Positions 45,910-55,511 of a DNA stretch of 64,000 nucleotides are shown here, in pieces (position 1 is the stretch's first letter; every line of letters starts with the position of its first letter). Location of the stretch: the NCBI GenBank assembly GCA_018818595.1, contig JAHIRM010000036.1, forward strand, positions 1-64,000, read 5' to 3'. Position numbers and translations under genes: made by a program. Origin of the DNA: Bacillota bacterium. GTDB taxonomy: Bacteria; Bacillota_I; Bacilli_A; Izemoplasmatales; Hujiaoplasmataceae. Under the pieces are notes generated by a model. That model was given only the letters and a program-made list of their open reading frames with translations. It searched no databases and was not told the origin of the DNA.

Positions 45910-47739
45910 TTATTTATCAGATTCAAGCGATAGAACCGACATAAAGGCTGCTTGAGGTATTTCAACGGATCCAACAGATTTCATACGTTTCTTTCCCTTT
46001 TTTTGCTTCTCTAAGAGCTTTTTCTTTCGAGAGATATCTCCACCATAACATTTAGCTAAAACATCTTTACGCATGGCTTTAATGTTAGTACGAGCTATTA
46101 CTTTGGTTCCGATGGCGGCTTGAACTGGGATTTCGAATAGTTGTCTTGGAATTAACTCTTTTAATTTTTGACAAATCTTGTTTCCACGTTCATAAGCGAA
46201 GTCTTGATGAACAAGAAATGCTAACGCATCCACGGGTTCGCTATTTAGTAAAATATCAATTTTGATTAGTTTTCCTGGACGATAGCCAATAAGTTCGTAA
46301 TCAAAAGAAGCGTATCCTCTCGTATTTGATTTTAAACGATTGAAAAAATCAAAGATGATTTCATTTAAAGGCATTTCATAAATAATTTCAACTCGAATAT
46401 CGCTGATATAGGTCATGTCTTTAAAGATTCCACGTTTGTATTGACAAAGTTCCATAATATTTCCAACGTATTCACTTGGTGAAATGATGGTAGCTTTGAC
46501 AAACGGTTCTTCGATAGACTTAATTCGTTGAATCAAAGGCATCATTGCTGGATTATCGATTTCTATGGTTGTGTTATCCGTTAAATTAACTTTGTAATTA
46601 ACGCTTGGAGCAGTCGCAATAACATTTTGTTGGAATTCTCTTTCAATTCGCTCTTGAAAAATCTCCATATGGAGCATTCCTAAAAAGCCAATTCGAAAAC
46701 CAAACCCTAACGCTTGAGACGATTCCGGTTCAAAAATCAAGGAAGCATCGCTCAATTTAAGTTTTTCAAGGGAATCTTTTAAATCTTCATAATCGTCTGC
46801 ATCCACTGGGTAAATTCCAGAATAAACCATGGGTGTTAATTTTCTATATCCTGGAAGAGGGTGTAACGCTCTACTAACAGAATGGGTGATGGTATCTCCT
46901 ACGTGAACTTTTTCGATATTTTTAATGGTAGCACTAAGCCAACCAACATCTCCTGCTGCAAGGTAGTCTCTTGTTTCTTCTTTTGGAGTATAAACTCCTA
47001 AATCAGTCACTTCAAAGATGCCACTTGTGGCCATCATTTGAATGGAATCTCCTTTTTGAATGATTCCGTTCACAATTCGGACCAAAGGAATAACTCCTCG
47101 ATATGCATCATAATATGAATCAAAGATTAATGCTTGAAGAGGTTCATCGATGTTTCCTCTAGGAATAGGAACTTTTTTTACAATGGCTTCTAAAATATCA
47201 TAGATGCCAATGCCTTCTTTTGCGGAAGCAAGTATTGCATCCTTTGCATCAAGTCCTATGGTATCTTCTATTTCTTTTTTTACTTTTTCTGGGTTGGCAC
47301 TTGGCAAATCAATTTTATTGATAACGGTAATAATTTCTAAATCATTATCTAAAGCAAGATAGACATTGGCAAGTGTTTGAGCTTCAATACCTTGAGAGGC
47401 ATCTACTACTAAAATAGCTCCTTCACAAGCCGCAAGAGATCTTGATACTTCATAAGTAAAATCGACATGTCCTGGCGTGTCAATTAAATGAAAAATATAT
47501 TCGATGTTATCTTTTGCAAGATATTTTAATTCAACGGAATTTAGTTTGATGGTGATGCCTCGTTCTCTTTCTAAATCCATTGAATCTAAAATTTGATTTT
47601 TCATATCTCGCATGGAAACGGAATTGGTCATTTCTAAGATTCGATCCGCTAAAGTCGATTTGCCATGATCGATATGTGCGATAATCGAAAAATTGCGGAT
47701 TCTTTTTTGCCTTTGCTTTAATTCATCAATTGGAATCAC
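45910..47739 (-). CDS. lepA: Elongation factor 4 (LepA)
   Basis: 609 residues, normal length. [18 protein letters not shown] is the P-loop, [11 protein letters not shown] the switch I/G2 block, [17 protein letters not shown]3 and VINKIDLP G4. The C-terminal domain ends with [34 protein letters not shown], the LepA-specific tail. It is a ribosome-bound GTPase affecting initiation or back-translocation. The GTG start at 47739 has AAGGAGG upstream. It has its own promoter and terminator. Confidence 0.97.
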   Translation of the reverse strand: MIPIDELKQRQKRIRNFSIIAHIDHGKSTLADRILEMTNSVSMRDMKNQILDSMDLERERGITIKLNSVELKYLAKDNIEYIFHLIDTPGHVDFTYEVSRSLAACEGAILVVDASQGIEAQTLANVYLALDNDLEIITVINKIDLPSANPEKVKKEIEDTIGLDAKDAILASAKEGIGIYDILEAIVKKVPIPRGNIDEPLQALIFDSYYDAYRGVIPLVRIVNGIIQKGDSIQMMATSGIFEVTDLGVYTPKEETRDYLAAGDVGWLSATIKNIEKVHVGDTITHSVSRALHPLPGYRKLTPMVYSGIYPVDADDYEDLKDSLEKLKLSDASLIFEPESSQALGFGFRIGFLGMLHMEIFQERIEREFQQNVIATAPSVNYKVNLTDNTTIEIDNPAMMPLIQRIKSIEEPFVKATIISPSEYVGNIMELCQYKRGIFKDMTYISDIRVEIIYEMPLNEIIFDFFNRLKSNTRGYASFDYELIGYRPGKLIKIDILLNSEPVDALAFLVHQDFAYERGNKICQKLKELIPRQLFEIPVQAAIGTKVIARTNIKAMRKDVLAKCYGGDISRKKKLLEKQKKGKKRMKSVGSVEIPQAAFMSVLSLESDK

Positions 47740-47771
47740 TTCAGCAAACCTCCTTTTATATTGGTGATATT

Positions 47772-47800
47772 ATTGTACTATATTATGTCGTTTCTTTCAA
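47772..47800 (-). promoter_or_regulatory. Promoter of lepA
   Basis: TTGAAA (47800-47795), a 17-base spacer and TACAAT (47777-47772) on the minus strand, about 30 bases before the GTG. Confidence 0.75.
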
Positions 47801-47812
47801 CTAAAAACGGCT

Positions 47813-47986
47813 TTATTCCTCGTTTGATTTGATTTGAATTTCAATATTCTTCAAAGCTGAAATAAATGCTAACTCGTGAAAAACAATTACTGTTTCATTT
47901 ATGTCAAAAATCATCATTTTTTTATCCAAAAGATGTCTTTCAATAATGATTGATTCGCATTTTGAAGAAAAAAAAGCATATATCAT
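47813..47986 (-). CDS. Possible 57-residue protein starting inside the rnpB terminator
   Basis: An ATG at 47986 opens a 57-codon frame ending in TAA at 47813. It reads MIYAFFSSKCESIIIERHLL at the start and ends ISALKNIEIQIKSNEE, a credible mix of hydrophobic and charged residues without low-complexity runs. Against it: no ribosome site, and the ATG lies in the loop of the rnpB terminator, so its transcript would have to read through. It fills the otherwise empty 47813-47966 interval. No family recognised. Weak call. Confidence 0.3.
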   Translation of the reverse strand: MIYAFFSSKCESIIIERHLLDKKMMIFDINETVIVFHELAFISALKNIEIQIKSNEE

Positions 47987-47999
47987 CTATATGCTTTTT
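47967..47999. terminator. Terminator after RNase P RNA
   Basis: A perfect 12-bp stem AAAAAGCATATA/TATATGCTTTTT (47971-47982 with 47988-47999) has a 5-base loop, followed on the minus strand by a T-run to 47967. Confidence 0.88.
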
Positions 48000-48351
48000 A
48001 AAATCAAACCATCTATAAGCCATGTTCTGTCCGTATAAATACGTGGCAATCATTTATCTCCGGTTTCCCGTCAGTCGATTAGATTCATTTATCCATCAAC
48101 CGTTCCCCTACCAAAATTTGGGTTTCTAGCTTGTGGGGTTTACCTCGTTTCATTCATATATATTTTATATGAGTCGTCTCTGTGGCACTTTATGAATACT
48201 TTGGCCTTTAACATCCATTTCTTCGCCGTCACCTTTTAAGGGTGCCTAAACTTATTGGTTTGTTTAGCGCAATCACTACAAGCATCTCAGCCTGTGCTAG
48301 CATGGACTTTCCTAACAGTTTCCTGCTCGATTACCCGATGGTTTGATTATT
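48000..48351 (-). ncRNA. rnpB: RNase P RNA, bacterial type B
   Basis: On the minus strand the conserved 5' part reads ATCGGGTAATCG, then GGAAAGTCCATGCTAGCAC and GGCTGAGATGCTTGTAGTG, as in Bacillus RNase P RNA. The 3' part ends ACAGAACATGGCTTATAGATG. The outer helix P1 pairs 48338-48349 with 48002-48013 (ATCAAACCATC against GATGGTTTGAT). It is the catalytic RNA that trims tRNA 5' ends. It begins about six bases after the pnp stop, with no clear promoter between, and is followed by a strong terminator. Confidence 0.95.
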
Positions 48352-48356
48352 TCTAT

Positions 48357-50480
48357 TTAATTTTTTATGTCTTCTAAAACAGCTTTTCTTGATAAATCTA
48401 CTCTGCCTTTGTCATCGACACCGATTACTTTAACGGTAATTGAATCGCCAAGTTTTACAATGTCTTCTACGTTATTTACACGTTCTTTTGCAAGTTTAGA
48501 AATATGAACTAAGCCTTCTTGGCCTGGCCATAATTCAACGAAGCATCCAAACTTTTCAACTCTTGTTACGGTACCTGTATAGACTTCGCCAATTTCAACT
48601 TCACGAATAATGGCTTCAATCATTTTAATGGCTTTGTCAATAAAGAAACTATTTTCATGCATTAAAATAACGCGGCCTGTTTGTTCGATATCAATTTTAA
48701 CATCTCCACATTGTTCGATGATTGCGGTAATGGTTTTTCCACCACTTCCGATAATTTCACGAATTTTATCTGGAGAAACCATCATCATTTTAACTTTAGG
48801 AGCGTAAACCGAAAGTTCAGTACGAGCTTTTGGTATTGCTTTCAGCATGGTTTCAAGTATTTCAAGTCTTGCTTTTTTTGCTTGAAGCAATGCTTCTTTA
48901 AAGATTTCTTTGGTGATTCCAGAAATTTTAATGTCCATTTGCAAAGCCGTGATTCCATCTTTTGTTCCAGCAACTTTAAAGTCCATATCGCCAAAATGAT
49001 CTTCAAGACCTTGAATATCTGTTAATATTGTGTAGTTTTTGTCTTCTTTAACAAGTCCCATTGCAATTCCTGCCACTGCAGATTTTAAAGGAACTCCTGC
49101 AGCCATTAATGCCATAGTACCTGCACAAATAGTTGCTTGAGAAGATGATCCATTGGATTCTAGAATTTCTGATACAACTCGAATCGTATAAGGGAATTCT
49201 TCTTCGGAAGGAATGACTTGAAGTAAGGCTCTTTCTCCTAAAGCTCCATGGCCGATTTCACGTCGTCCTGGTCCACTATATCTTCCTGTTGATCCAACAG
49301 AAAATTGTGGAAAGTTATAATGCAACATAAAGCGTTTGCCATCTTCAATGGAAACACCATCAATGATTTGAGCTTCTCTTAAAGCCCCTAATGTAACGGT
49401 AGCTAAGGCTTGGGTTTGTCCTCTTTGAAATAAAGAAGAACCATGTGTTCTTTCAAACAAATCAACTTCAGCTTCTAAAGGTCTAATTTCATCTGCTTTT
49501 CTACCATCTGGGCGAATTTTATCGACTGTAATTAAACGTCTTACTTCTTTAACTAAAATCTCTTCTAAAACTTTATCAACGAATTTAAGTTGTTCTTTGA
49601 CTTCGTCTTTGTCTAAACCATCTTTTTTAAATTTGATTGCTAAAGTGTCTCTTATTTCATCTTCAATCGCTTGAATTGCTTCTTGTCTTGCGATTTTTTC
49701 ATGAACGGAAATGGCAGCAATAATTCTTTTATCTTCTAATTGATAGACTTGAGAACGAATGTCTTCTGGAACAGAAACCAGTTCAATTTCCATTCTTGGT
49801 TTTCCCATTTCTTTAATGATTTCTTCTTGGAAAGAAACGAGTTCTTGTACTTTAGAATGCCCAAACATTATGGCGTCTAGCATTACATCTTCATCTACTT
49901 CTTTTGCGCCAGCTTCTACCATGTTTATCGCATTTTTAGTTCCTGCGACGGTTAAATCAAGCGTCGAAGCATTTAGTTGTTCTGCCGTTGGGTTACAAAT
50001 AAACTCTCCATCAATTAATCCTACAATAACGCCAGCTACTGGGCCATTAAATGGAACTCCACCAAGTCCTAAGGACAAAGAAGAACCAAATAAAGCAGTC
50101 ATAACTGGAGAATGATCTGGGTTAACGGACATTACGGTATTGATTATTTGAACTTCGGTTCTAAAGTCATCATCAAATAAAGGGCGAATTGGTCTGTCAA
50201 TCCCTCTTGAAGCTAATGTTTCTGCTTCAGTTGGTCTACCTTCTCTTCTTAAAAATCCTCCTGGGATTTTACCGACGGAATACAATTTTTCTTGATACAT
50301 TACCATTAAGGGAAAATAATCTAAGGTAGTTGCTTCTTTTCCAACAACACATACGGATAAGACAGCAGTGTCTTCAAACCGCACAAGTGCAGCTCCAGTA
50401 GCTTGTTTGGCAAGTTGTCCAACTTCGACAATTAATTTTCTTCCACAAAATTCTCTTTCAAATACTCTTTTTTCACTCAT
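48357..50480 (-). CDS. pnp: Polynucleotide phosphorylase
   Basis: 707 residues from an ATG at 50480, with AGAGGT eight bases upstream; an in-frame extension to 50516 is not supported. Two RNase PH-like domains ([20 protein letters not shown] in the first; [30 protein letters not shown] in the second) flank a helical linker. A KH domain ([15 protein letters not shown]) and an S1 domain ([20 protein letters not shown]) follow. It degrades RNA 3'-5' with phosphate. rpsO lies upstream, the classical rpsO-pnp order. An extended -10 (TGGTATAAT) lies at 50529-50521. Confidence 0.97.
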   Translation of the reverse strand: MSEKRVFEREFCGRKLIVEVGQLAKQATGAALVRFEDTAVLSVCVVGKEATTLDYFPLMVMYQEKLYSVGKIPGGFLRREGRPTEAETLASRGIDRPIRPLFDDDFRTEVQIINTVMSVNPDHSPVMTALFGSSLSLGLGGVPFNGPVAGVIVGLIDGEFICNPTAEQLNASTLDLTVAGTKNAINMVEAGAKEVDEDVMLDAIMFGHSKVQELVSFQEEIIKEMGKPRMEIELVSVPEDIRSQVYQLEDKRIIAAISVHEKIARQEAIQAIEDEIRDTLAIKFKKDGLDKDEVKEQLKFVDKVLEEILVKEVRRLITVDKIRPDGRKADEIRPLEAEVDLFERTHGSSLFQRGQTQALATVTLGALREAQIIDGVSIEDGKRFMLHYNFPQFSVGSTGRYSGPGRREIGHGALGERALLQVIPSEEEFPYTIRVVSEILESNGSSSQATICAGTMALMAAGVPLKSAVAGIAMGLVKEDKNYTILTDIQGLEDHFGDMDFKVAGTKDGITALQMDIKISGITKEIFKEALLQAKKARLEILETMLKAIPKARTELSVYAPKVKMMMVSPDKIREIIGSGGKTITAIIEQCGDVKIDIEQTGRVILMHENSFFIDKAIKMIEAIIREVEIGEVYTGTVTRVEKFGCFVELWPGQEGLVHISKLAKERVNNVEDIVKLGDSITVKVIGVDDKGRVDLSRKAVLEDIKN

Positions 50481-50569
50481 ATATATACCTCTTTCATAAT
50501 TTATGGGATTATTCAATGTAATTATACCATAATTTTAATCGTTTTTTTAAACTTTATTCTCAAAGAATA

Positions 50570-50591
50570 AGCACCCAAAAGATTGGGTGCT
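50570..50591 (-). terminator. Terminator or hairpin between rpsO and pnp
   Basis: A perfect 9-bp stem AGCACCCAA/TTGGGTGCT (50570-50578 with 50583-50591), but the following T tract (TTATTCTTT) is weak, so some read-through into pnp is likely. Confidence 0.65.
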
Positions 50592-50600
50592 TCGAGTTAG

Positions 50601-50870
50601 CTATCGACGTAATCCAAGTTTTTGAATAAGCACTTGATATCTTTCAAGCGATACGGATTGTAAATATTTCAGTAAGCTACGGCGCTTACCTACTTTCATT
50701 AAAAGACCGCGTCTTGAATGGAAATCATGTTTGTGTACTTTTAAATGCTCATTTAGAACTTGAATTTCTTCTGTTAAAAGTGCAACTTGGATTTCAGGAG
50801 AACCAGTGTCCCCTTCTTTGAATCCATATTCTTTAACAATTTCCTTTGTTCTTTCTTTTGTTAATGCCAT
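50601..50870 (-). CDS. rpsO: 30S ribosomal protein S15
   Basis: 89 residues, exact family length. [44 protein letters not shown] and [14 protein letters not shown] are textbook S15. It binds 16S rRNA at the h20-h22 junction early in 30S assembly. AGGAGG precedes the ATG. The leader of about 80 bases includes GCGACACTCCGACAC and could hold an S15 autoregulatory fold, as known in other bacteria; this is not proven here. Confidence 0.98.
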   Translation of the reverse strand: MALTKERTKEIVKEYGFKEGDTGSPEIQVALLTEEIQVLNEHLKVHKHDFHSRRGLLMKVGKRRSLLKYLQSVSLERYQVLIQKLGLRR

Positions 50871-50954
50871 TTTTGTTTCCTCCTTTGTTTTAACTTACCT
50901 ACATCCAAAAATAGTGTCGGAGTGTCGCTAATTTTAGGTCTAGGCGCGAAAATT

Positions 50955-50983
50955 ATTATAACATATTTACTTTAAAGATGCAA
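50955..50983 (-). promoter_or_regulatory. Promoter of rpsO
   Basis: TTGCAT (50983-50978), a 17-base spacer and TATAAT (50960-50955) on the minus strand, giving a leader of about 80 bases. Confidence 0.78.
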
Positions 50984-50990
50984 GAATTAT

Positions 50991-52784
50991 TTACTTTAGC
51001 ATTTTTTTGATTCCTTCTAGGATTGAAAACATCGATAAGGTATCTTGTTTGCAATAATTCAAAAGATTTTTAATTGTTTGTTTTTTATCTTTTTCGGATA
51101 ATAATGGCAGAAGGGCATAATTGGTATAAGCTAATACGCCATTATTAATTGGTAAAGTATCATAGTAAGGTTTGTCAAATAATGGTAGGACTTTTTTTAA
51201 AGAATAGTTTCCTGAAAGCAAAGGATGATAATAATTATATCTTTCAGCTTCTTCTTTTGAAAACCCAAGACCAATGTAAAAATCGATGTCTGTTTTTAAG
51301 ACTTTAAGAAGGTCAAACAATCTCGAACTAATTTCTAGTAGCCTATCTTTCTGTTTTGGAAAAAGGAGGGAAAGTTCCAAAAGACGTCCTCTTTCAAACG
51401 TTTCATTATACACAATGATATTTGAATTTCCTTTTGGAATCGAAAGTAGTAATTGATCCACAAGTTCTTCTCGATGATCGGCATCATCTTTTGACAAAAA
51501 TTCATGATGAATCAATAAATTTTTGTCTTTGATGGATGGATCATTTTGGATATGAATTGAAAATTGAAATACACTTTGGGTATAGGGTGTTTCTCCGTAA
51601 AATCTTGGGAGCAAAGAGGGGTAAGCCTCAAAGTCTAGAAAGATAAGTGGATATTTCAATGTTTTAATATAAGCTGTTATTTTTTTCTTATTTAAATAAG
51701 TATATTCGTTTTCAACACAATAACGTTGCATCAAGTTTTTTTCTCTTTGAAGCCAAGATATTGGAATATCTAACATATCAACGACGCCTTCGTTGATTAA
51801 GTCGTAAGTATCATGAAGAATATCACTTTTATGAGGTCCTTCTTTAAAACCTACATGTTGACTAAAATAGGCAAACAAGGAATTGGTTTCTGGAACATGA
51901 GAGAAACAATAATCCACGAATTCACACTGAAATGAAGTTCCTTTTAAACATTCGTTTTTCACTAGTAAACAACGTGAATCGTCTCTTAATTCAATGTGAT
52001 TAATCATCCGATACAAATCGGATTCCATTTTTTCTTGCATGGAATTTATGACTTCGGTGAAATCAAATAATTTGACGAAATCAAGTGTATAATCATTCCC
52101 ATCATATACGTAATCCGAATGGACTAAAATAAGATATTGATTCATTAATGTATTTGGATACAATCGCTTCAAAACAAATTGTTTAAACGCCAAGTCATAT
52201 ACCATTCTTCCTAAATCGGTATGTCTGTTTGTAATTTTTTTAAATTTATCATAGTAATTTGTGAGATCATCTGTATTGATTATCGGCATAGATACATGAT
52301 ATATCCCTTGATTATCTTGATAAAACAAATTGCTTTTTTTCTTATTTATATGATACTTTAGTTTTAAAAATTCTGTCGATGAAGACATGCTAAGGGTTAA
52401 AAAACGAGATAAATGTGCGGTTTCAATCTTAAAATCCATATGGATAGAAAGGGTGATATCGTTTCGAAATGAAAATTCATAGTCTTGTTCGGTTGATAAC
52501 ACTTCATTTGTATATTTCTGTTTTAAAAGGGTTTGTACAATTTGATAATATTTTAAATAAGTAGCAGATAACGTAAAATGATTGGATTCTTTTTCCTCGT
52601 TTGAATTTAATAGTTCTTCTTCAGGTTCAATGACGGGGTAAAAAGAATTTATTTTATTTTGGGTAAAAGAGTCTTTTTTGGTTTCATTAGAATTAGTGGT
52701 CTGATTTAATCTTCTTATTGAATCTAAAGCTGCAAATCTTCTGCACCTTAGATAATTCAATAAATCAAAAGTTCTAAGAATCAT
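50991..52784 (-). CDS. DUF2779 protein, predicted DEDD-type nuclease
   Basis: 597 residues from an ATG at 52784 with GAGGAG seven bases upstream. The N-terminus (LRTFDLLNYLRCRRFAALD) and the middle Cys-rich stretch (GTSFQCEFVDYC) resemble the RecB/Cas4-like nuclease part seen in DUF2779 proteins. From about residue 370 comes a DnaQ-like exonuclease fold: FLDFEAY (Asp-x-Glu), VYNETFERGRL and YCKQDTLSMFSIL (the late Asp). The family is predicted to act on nucleic acid; no substrate is known. It is convergent with nothing and has no partner gene nearby. Confidence 0.83.
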   Translation of the reverse strand: MILRTFDLLNYLRCRRFAALDSIRRLNQTTNSNETKKDSFTQNKINSFYPVIEPEEELLNSNEEKESNHFTLSATYLKYYQIVQTLLKQKYTNEVLSTEQDYEFSFRNDITLSIHMDFKIETAHLSRFLTLSMSSSTEFLKLKYHINKKKSNLFYQDNQGIYHVSMPIINTDDLTNYYDKFKKITNRHTDLGRMVYDLAFKQFVLKRLYPNTLMNQYLILVHSDYVYDGNDYTLDFVKLFDFTEVINSMQEKMESDLYRMINHIELRDDSRCLLVKNECLKGTSFQCEFVDYCFSHVPETNSLFAYFSQHVGFKEGPHKSDILHDTYDLINEGVVDMLDIPISWLQREKNLMQRYCVENEYTYLNKKKITAYIKTLKYPLIFLDFEAYPSLLPRFYGETPYTQSVFQFSIHIQNDPSIKDKNLLIHHEFLSKDDADHREELVDQLLLSIPKGNSNIIVYNETFERGRLLELSLLFPKQKDRLLEISSRLFDLLKVLKTDIDFYIGLGFSKEEAERYNYYHPLLSGNYSLKKVLPLFDKPYYDTLPINNGVLAYTNYALLPLLSEKDKKQTIKNLLNYCKQDTLSMFSILEGIKKMLK

Positions 52785-52847
52785 AAGGGTACTCCTCACA
52801 TGATGGTTAAATACAAAATCATTATATCATATTTTTAGATTGAAGAC

Positions 52848-52875
52848 AAAAAAAACTCCTAAAACTTTAGGAGTT
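52848..52875 (-). terminator. Terminator after the Nudix gene
   Basis: A near-perfect stem AACTCCTAA/TTAGGAGTT (52854-52875) is followed on the minus strand by a T-run. It overlaps the Nudix stop. Confidence 0.82.
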
Positions 52876-53353
52876 AAATGCTATTCATTAAACCGATAAA
52901 TTCACGCGATAAAATGTTTTGTCCATATAAATTGGTGCTTTCATAAGAATCAAACAGAAAAAGCGCATCAATGCTTGAAATCCATGATAATTCTTGACCG
53001 TTTTTCATTTCTTCTTTTGTTAGGTTTAGTTCGTCTTGTTGTTCTGAGGCAAGTGAACATAAGAAATAGTGATTTTCCCAAGTGGAATCGATAAAGTATT
53101 CATAAACGGTTACGGTTGGCCTAATGATATCTACATGATATCCCGTTTCTTCCAATACTTCTCTTTTTAAGCACTCTTCTAATGTTTCGTTTGGTTCAAG
53201 TCCACCACCAGGCAAGGTATAAATATCTAATTTGTTCACATATTCAAGTAAAATCAAATCTTTATTTTGAATAATCGCTCTACAACCAACTCGATAGGTT
53301 TCTTTGTTTATATCTCTTCTTTGCATTCCATCTGAAAAAATTTCAATTTTCAT
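52874..53353 (-). CDS. Nudix hydrolase
   Basis: 159 residues from the second ATG (53353), better placed relative to AAGGAG. The Nudix box GGGLEPNETLEECLKREVLEETGYHVD is complete. The rest (CRAIIQNKDLILLEYVNKLDIYTLPGG) is a plain single-domain Nudix fold. The substrate is unknown. It has its own promoter and terminator, so it is a single-gene unit, distinct from the Nudix gene of the valS operon at 15715, to which it shows no special similarity outside the box. Confidence 0.87.
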   Translation of the reverse strand: MKIEIFSDGMQRRDINKETYRVGCRAIIQNKDLILLEYVNKLDIYTLPGGGLEPNETLEECLKREVLEETGYHVDIIRPTVTVYEYFIDSTWENHYFLCSLASEQQDELNLTKEEMKNGQELSWISSIDALFLFDSYESTNLYGQNILSREFIGLMNSI

Positions 53354-53434
53354 CATATTCTCCTTAAAAAAATATTTTAATTATCCTAATGTTCATCAAG
53401 ATAAATAAAACATTTTCAAAATTACTTTATTCTT

Positions 53435-53463
53435 ATTATAATACTTAATGATCACTTTGCCAA
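53435..53463 (-). promoter_or_regulatory. Promoter of the Nudix gene
   Basis: TTGGCA (53463-53458), a 17-base spacer and TATAAT (53440-53435) on the minus strand. Confidence 0.75.
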
Positions 53464-53472
53464 ATAGAAAAG

Positions 53473-54120
53473 CTAAGCAAAGAGTTTTGTTTTAATTAAA
53501 AGCGCAATTCGATGAAACAAATCAACCATATATCCAATTAACAAGGCAAAGATGATTGTGGTTGGTCCAATATAAAACCAAACTGAATAGTGAGAAAACA
53601 ATATTCCAACAATAATCGTCAGTGTTAAGGCAATTCCTTCACCAATTAGTTTTCCTTTTCCGAAGGTTGTGTGTAAGCGTTGACTAATGCCTAAGCAAAG
53701 TTCATCTAAGGCAGGTAGTGGATATTTGCAATATAAAATTAAATTTAATCCTATGGCACAAACAATTAAAGCAGCTGCTAAATACCCAAGGTTCCATAAA
53801 ACACTTGCCTCTGTAACGCTTGGAACAACTAACAATAACGTATCAATGACTACTCCCACATAAAAACTTATCACAAGTGGAAACAGCATCCATAAACTCG
53901 CTTTTCGTTTTTGAAGCAAGTAGGCAAAGGTAATTAAAAAAACAGACACAATGGGATTTAAGTATTTATATTCTAAAGGGATTCCAACGTATAGATTACG
54001 ATAAAAGGCATCCCAAGTACTCATTCCAAGATTAGTCTGTTGAATTAACGTTACGCAAACACCAAGTAAAGTCAATCCAATTAAGTATAATAGCGTTTTT
54101 TTAACAGTTAATTTTTTCAT
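53473..54120 (-). CDS. YczE/YitT-type membrane protein (second copy)
   Basis: 215 residues and about six membrane helices. The opening LIGLTLLGVCVTLIQQTNLGMSTWDAF matches the first helix and polar turn of the YczE/YyaS family, and LPALDELCLGISQRLH is the second conserved loop. It is a paralogue in type of the protein at 23583, with low identity by eye. The ATG overlaps the end of the GltD-like gene by four bases, so the two are coupled; a joint role is suggested but not known. Confidence 0.73.
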   Translation of the reverse strand: MKKLTVKKTLLYLIGLTLLGVCVTLIQQTNLGMSTWDAFYRNLYVGIPLEYKYLNPIVSVFLITFAYLLQKRKASLWMLFPLVISFYVGVVIDTLLLVVPSVTEASVLWNLGYLAAALIVCAIGLNLILYCKYPLPALDELCLGISQRLHTTFGKGKLIGEGIALTLTIIVGILFSHYSVWFYIGPTTIIFALLIGYMVDLFHRIALLIKTKLFA

Positions 54121-55352
54121 GAATCTCCTTTAATGATTTTCGCAACTTCAAGTCCAGAAACCATTGCATCAACAATTCTTTTAAATTCATTCACCCGATC
54201 TCCGCCTACAAATATGTTTTCATAATTTGTAAAATAAGGACCTTTCAAAGGGTCAAGCAACAATTTTGAACCTCTAAATACGGTATCACTACTCATTTGT
54301 CCGGTTGCAAAAATTAACTCATCAAGTTCAAATTGAACTTTCTCATTTGGAAGAACAACTACTTTACTTCTATTCGATTTCAAATCTTTAATTAAACAGG
54401 TTTTATCGCAATCTAGGATTTTTGTTTGAGGTCCTTTTTTAAAGGAAATTGGTCCAAATAATTCATGAATCATTACCCCTTCACTTATCGCTTGTAAAAC
54501 TTCTTTTCTTGTTGCTGGTGCTTCTTCTAATGTTCTACGGTAAATAATATGCACTTCTTTTTCAAGACGTGCTAGCGTTCTTGCCATATCAACCGCAACA
54601 TCACCAAGTCCAATAATTCCGATTTTATGACCTAACCCATTTTTTAAGTCTTCATATTGATAGAGTTCTTTGTTTAATAATTCAATGGCATAATAAATCC
54701 TGACATCTTCTTGTTCTATATCGACTTCAAAAGGTAAATCAAGTCCAGCAGATATAAAAATCGAATCGTATTGTTTCATTAAATCTTCTAAAAAGATGTC
54801 TTTTCCAACCATTGTATTATACTGAACATTAATCTGTAACTCTTTAAAACGAGTCATATAATTTTTAAGAATGGTTTGATTAAAGCGAAAATCAGGAACA
54901 AATTTATAAATGGCTCCTCCCAAGGAATCATCTGCGTCGATGGCATCAACAATGTATCCGTATTCTGCCATTTTTAATGCGTTCGCAATTCCTGCAGGTC
55001 CAAGACCAATCACTAAATGTCGATGATTGATTTTTCTTAAAGGAATATCAACTTTATCTTTAAATAACAAAGCTATTTCTTTTTCAAGCCAACCGATTCG
55101 AAGTGGTTTGTTCAATTTTTCAAGTGTGCAATGTCCTTCGCAAAGAGATTCATGCGGGCAAAGAATTCCACAAATTTCAGGTAAATTTGAAGTAGTATGC
55201 CATAAATCTCTTGCTCCTTCAAAATCTTCAATTTGAATTTTTTTCATAAATTCAGGTATCGGATTATGAGCAGGACAAGCTTCAACACAAGGTTTGTGTT
55301 TGCAATTTAAGCAACGTTTTGCCTCAGCGATAAATTCTTCTTTTAGAACCAT
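54117..55352 (-). CDS. GltD-like NAD(P)-dependent flavin oxidoreductase
   Basis: 411 residues. The N-terminal Fe-S domain has CLNCKHKPCVEACPAHNPIPE and CGILCPHESLCEGHC, the two cysteine blocks of GltD and dihydropyrimidine dehydrogenase domain I. GLGPAGIANALKMAEYG is the FAD-binding Rossmann motif, and GIIGLGDVAVDMARTLARL the NAD(P)H-binding one; LIFATGQMSSDTVF is the ATG motif. It is like the small subunit of glutamate synthase but no gltB is near, so it may serve another acceptor. It overlaps the YczE-type gene by four bases. Confidence 0.85.
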   Translation of the reverse strand: MVLKEEFIAEAKRCLNCKHKPCVEACPAHNPIPEFMKKIQIEDFEGARDLWHTTSNLPEICGILCPHESLCEGHCTLEKLNKPLRIGWLEKEIALLFKDKVDIPLRKINHRHLVIGLGPAGIANALKMAEYGYIVDAIDADDSLGGAIYKFVPDFRFNQTILKNYMTRFKELQINVQYNTMVGKDIFLEDLMKQYDSIFISAGLDLPFEVDIEQEDVRIYYAIELLNKELYQYEDLKNGLGHKIGIIGLGDVAVDMARTLARLEKEVHIIYRRTLEEAPATRKEVLQAISEGVMIHELFGPISFKKGPQTKILDCDKTCLIKDLKSNRSKVVVLPNEKVQFELDELIFATGQMSSDTVFRGSKLLLDPLKGPYFTNYENIFVGGDRVNEFKRIVDAMVSGLEVAKIIKGDS

Positions 55353-55476
55353 TTTTATTGCTCCTTCTTTGAATTTATATTATTATATCATGCTTTATAA
55401 GAGATAGAAAGAAATAACTCTAAAAGTTTTTATTTGAAAATATTATGTTTTTAAACTCTCTTATAATTTCTCTAAA

Positions 55477-55506
55477 GAAAAGAGCCATCCTTGAAAATGG
55501 ATGGCT
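55477..55506 (-). terminator. Terminator after lon
   Basis: An 8-bp stem AGCCATCC/GGATGGCT (55483-55490 with 55499-55506) is followed on the minus strand by a T-rich tract. Confidence 0.75.
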
Positions 55507-55511
55507 TATTT

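Noticed and set aside
48681-50115. Plus-strand frames of 65-118 codons opposite pnp
   Set aside because: They are antisense shadows of a well-conserved gene with no ribosome sites.
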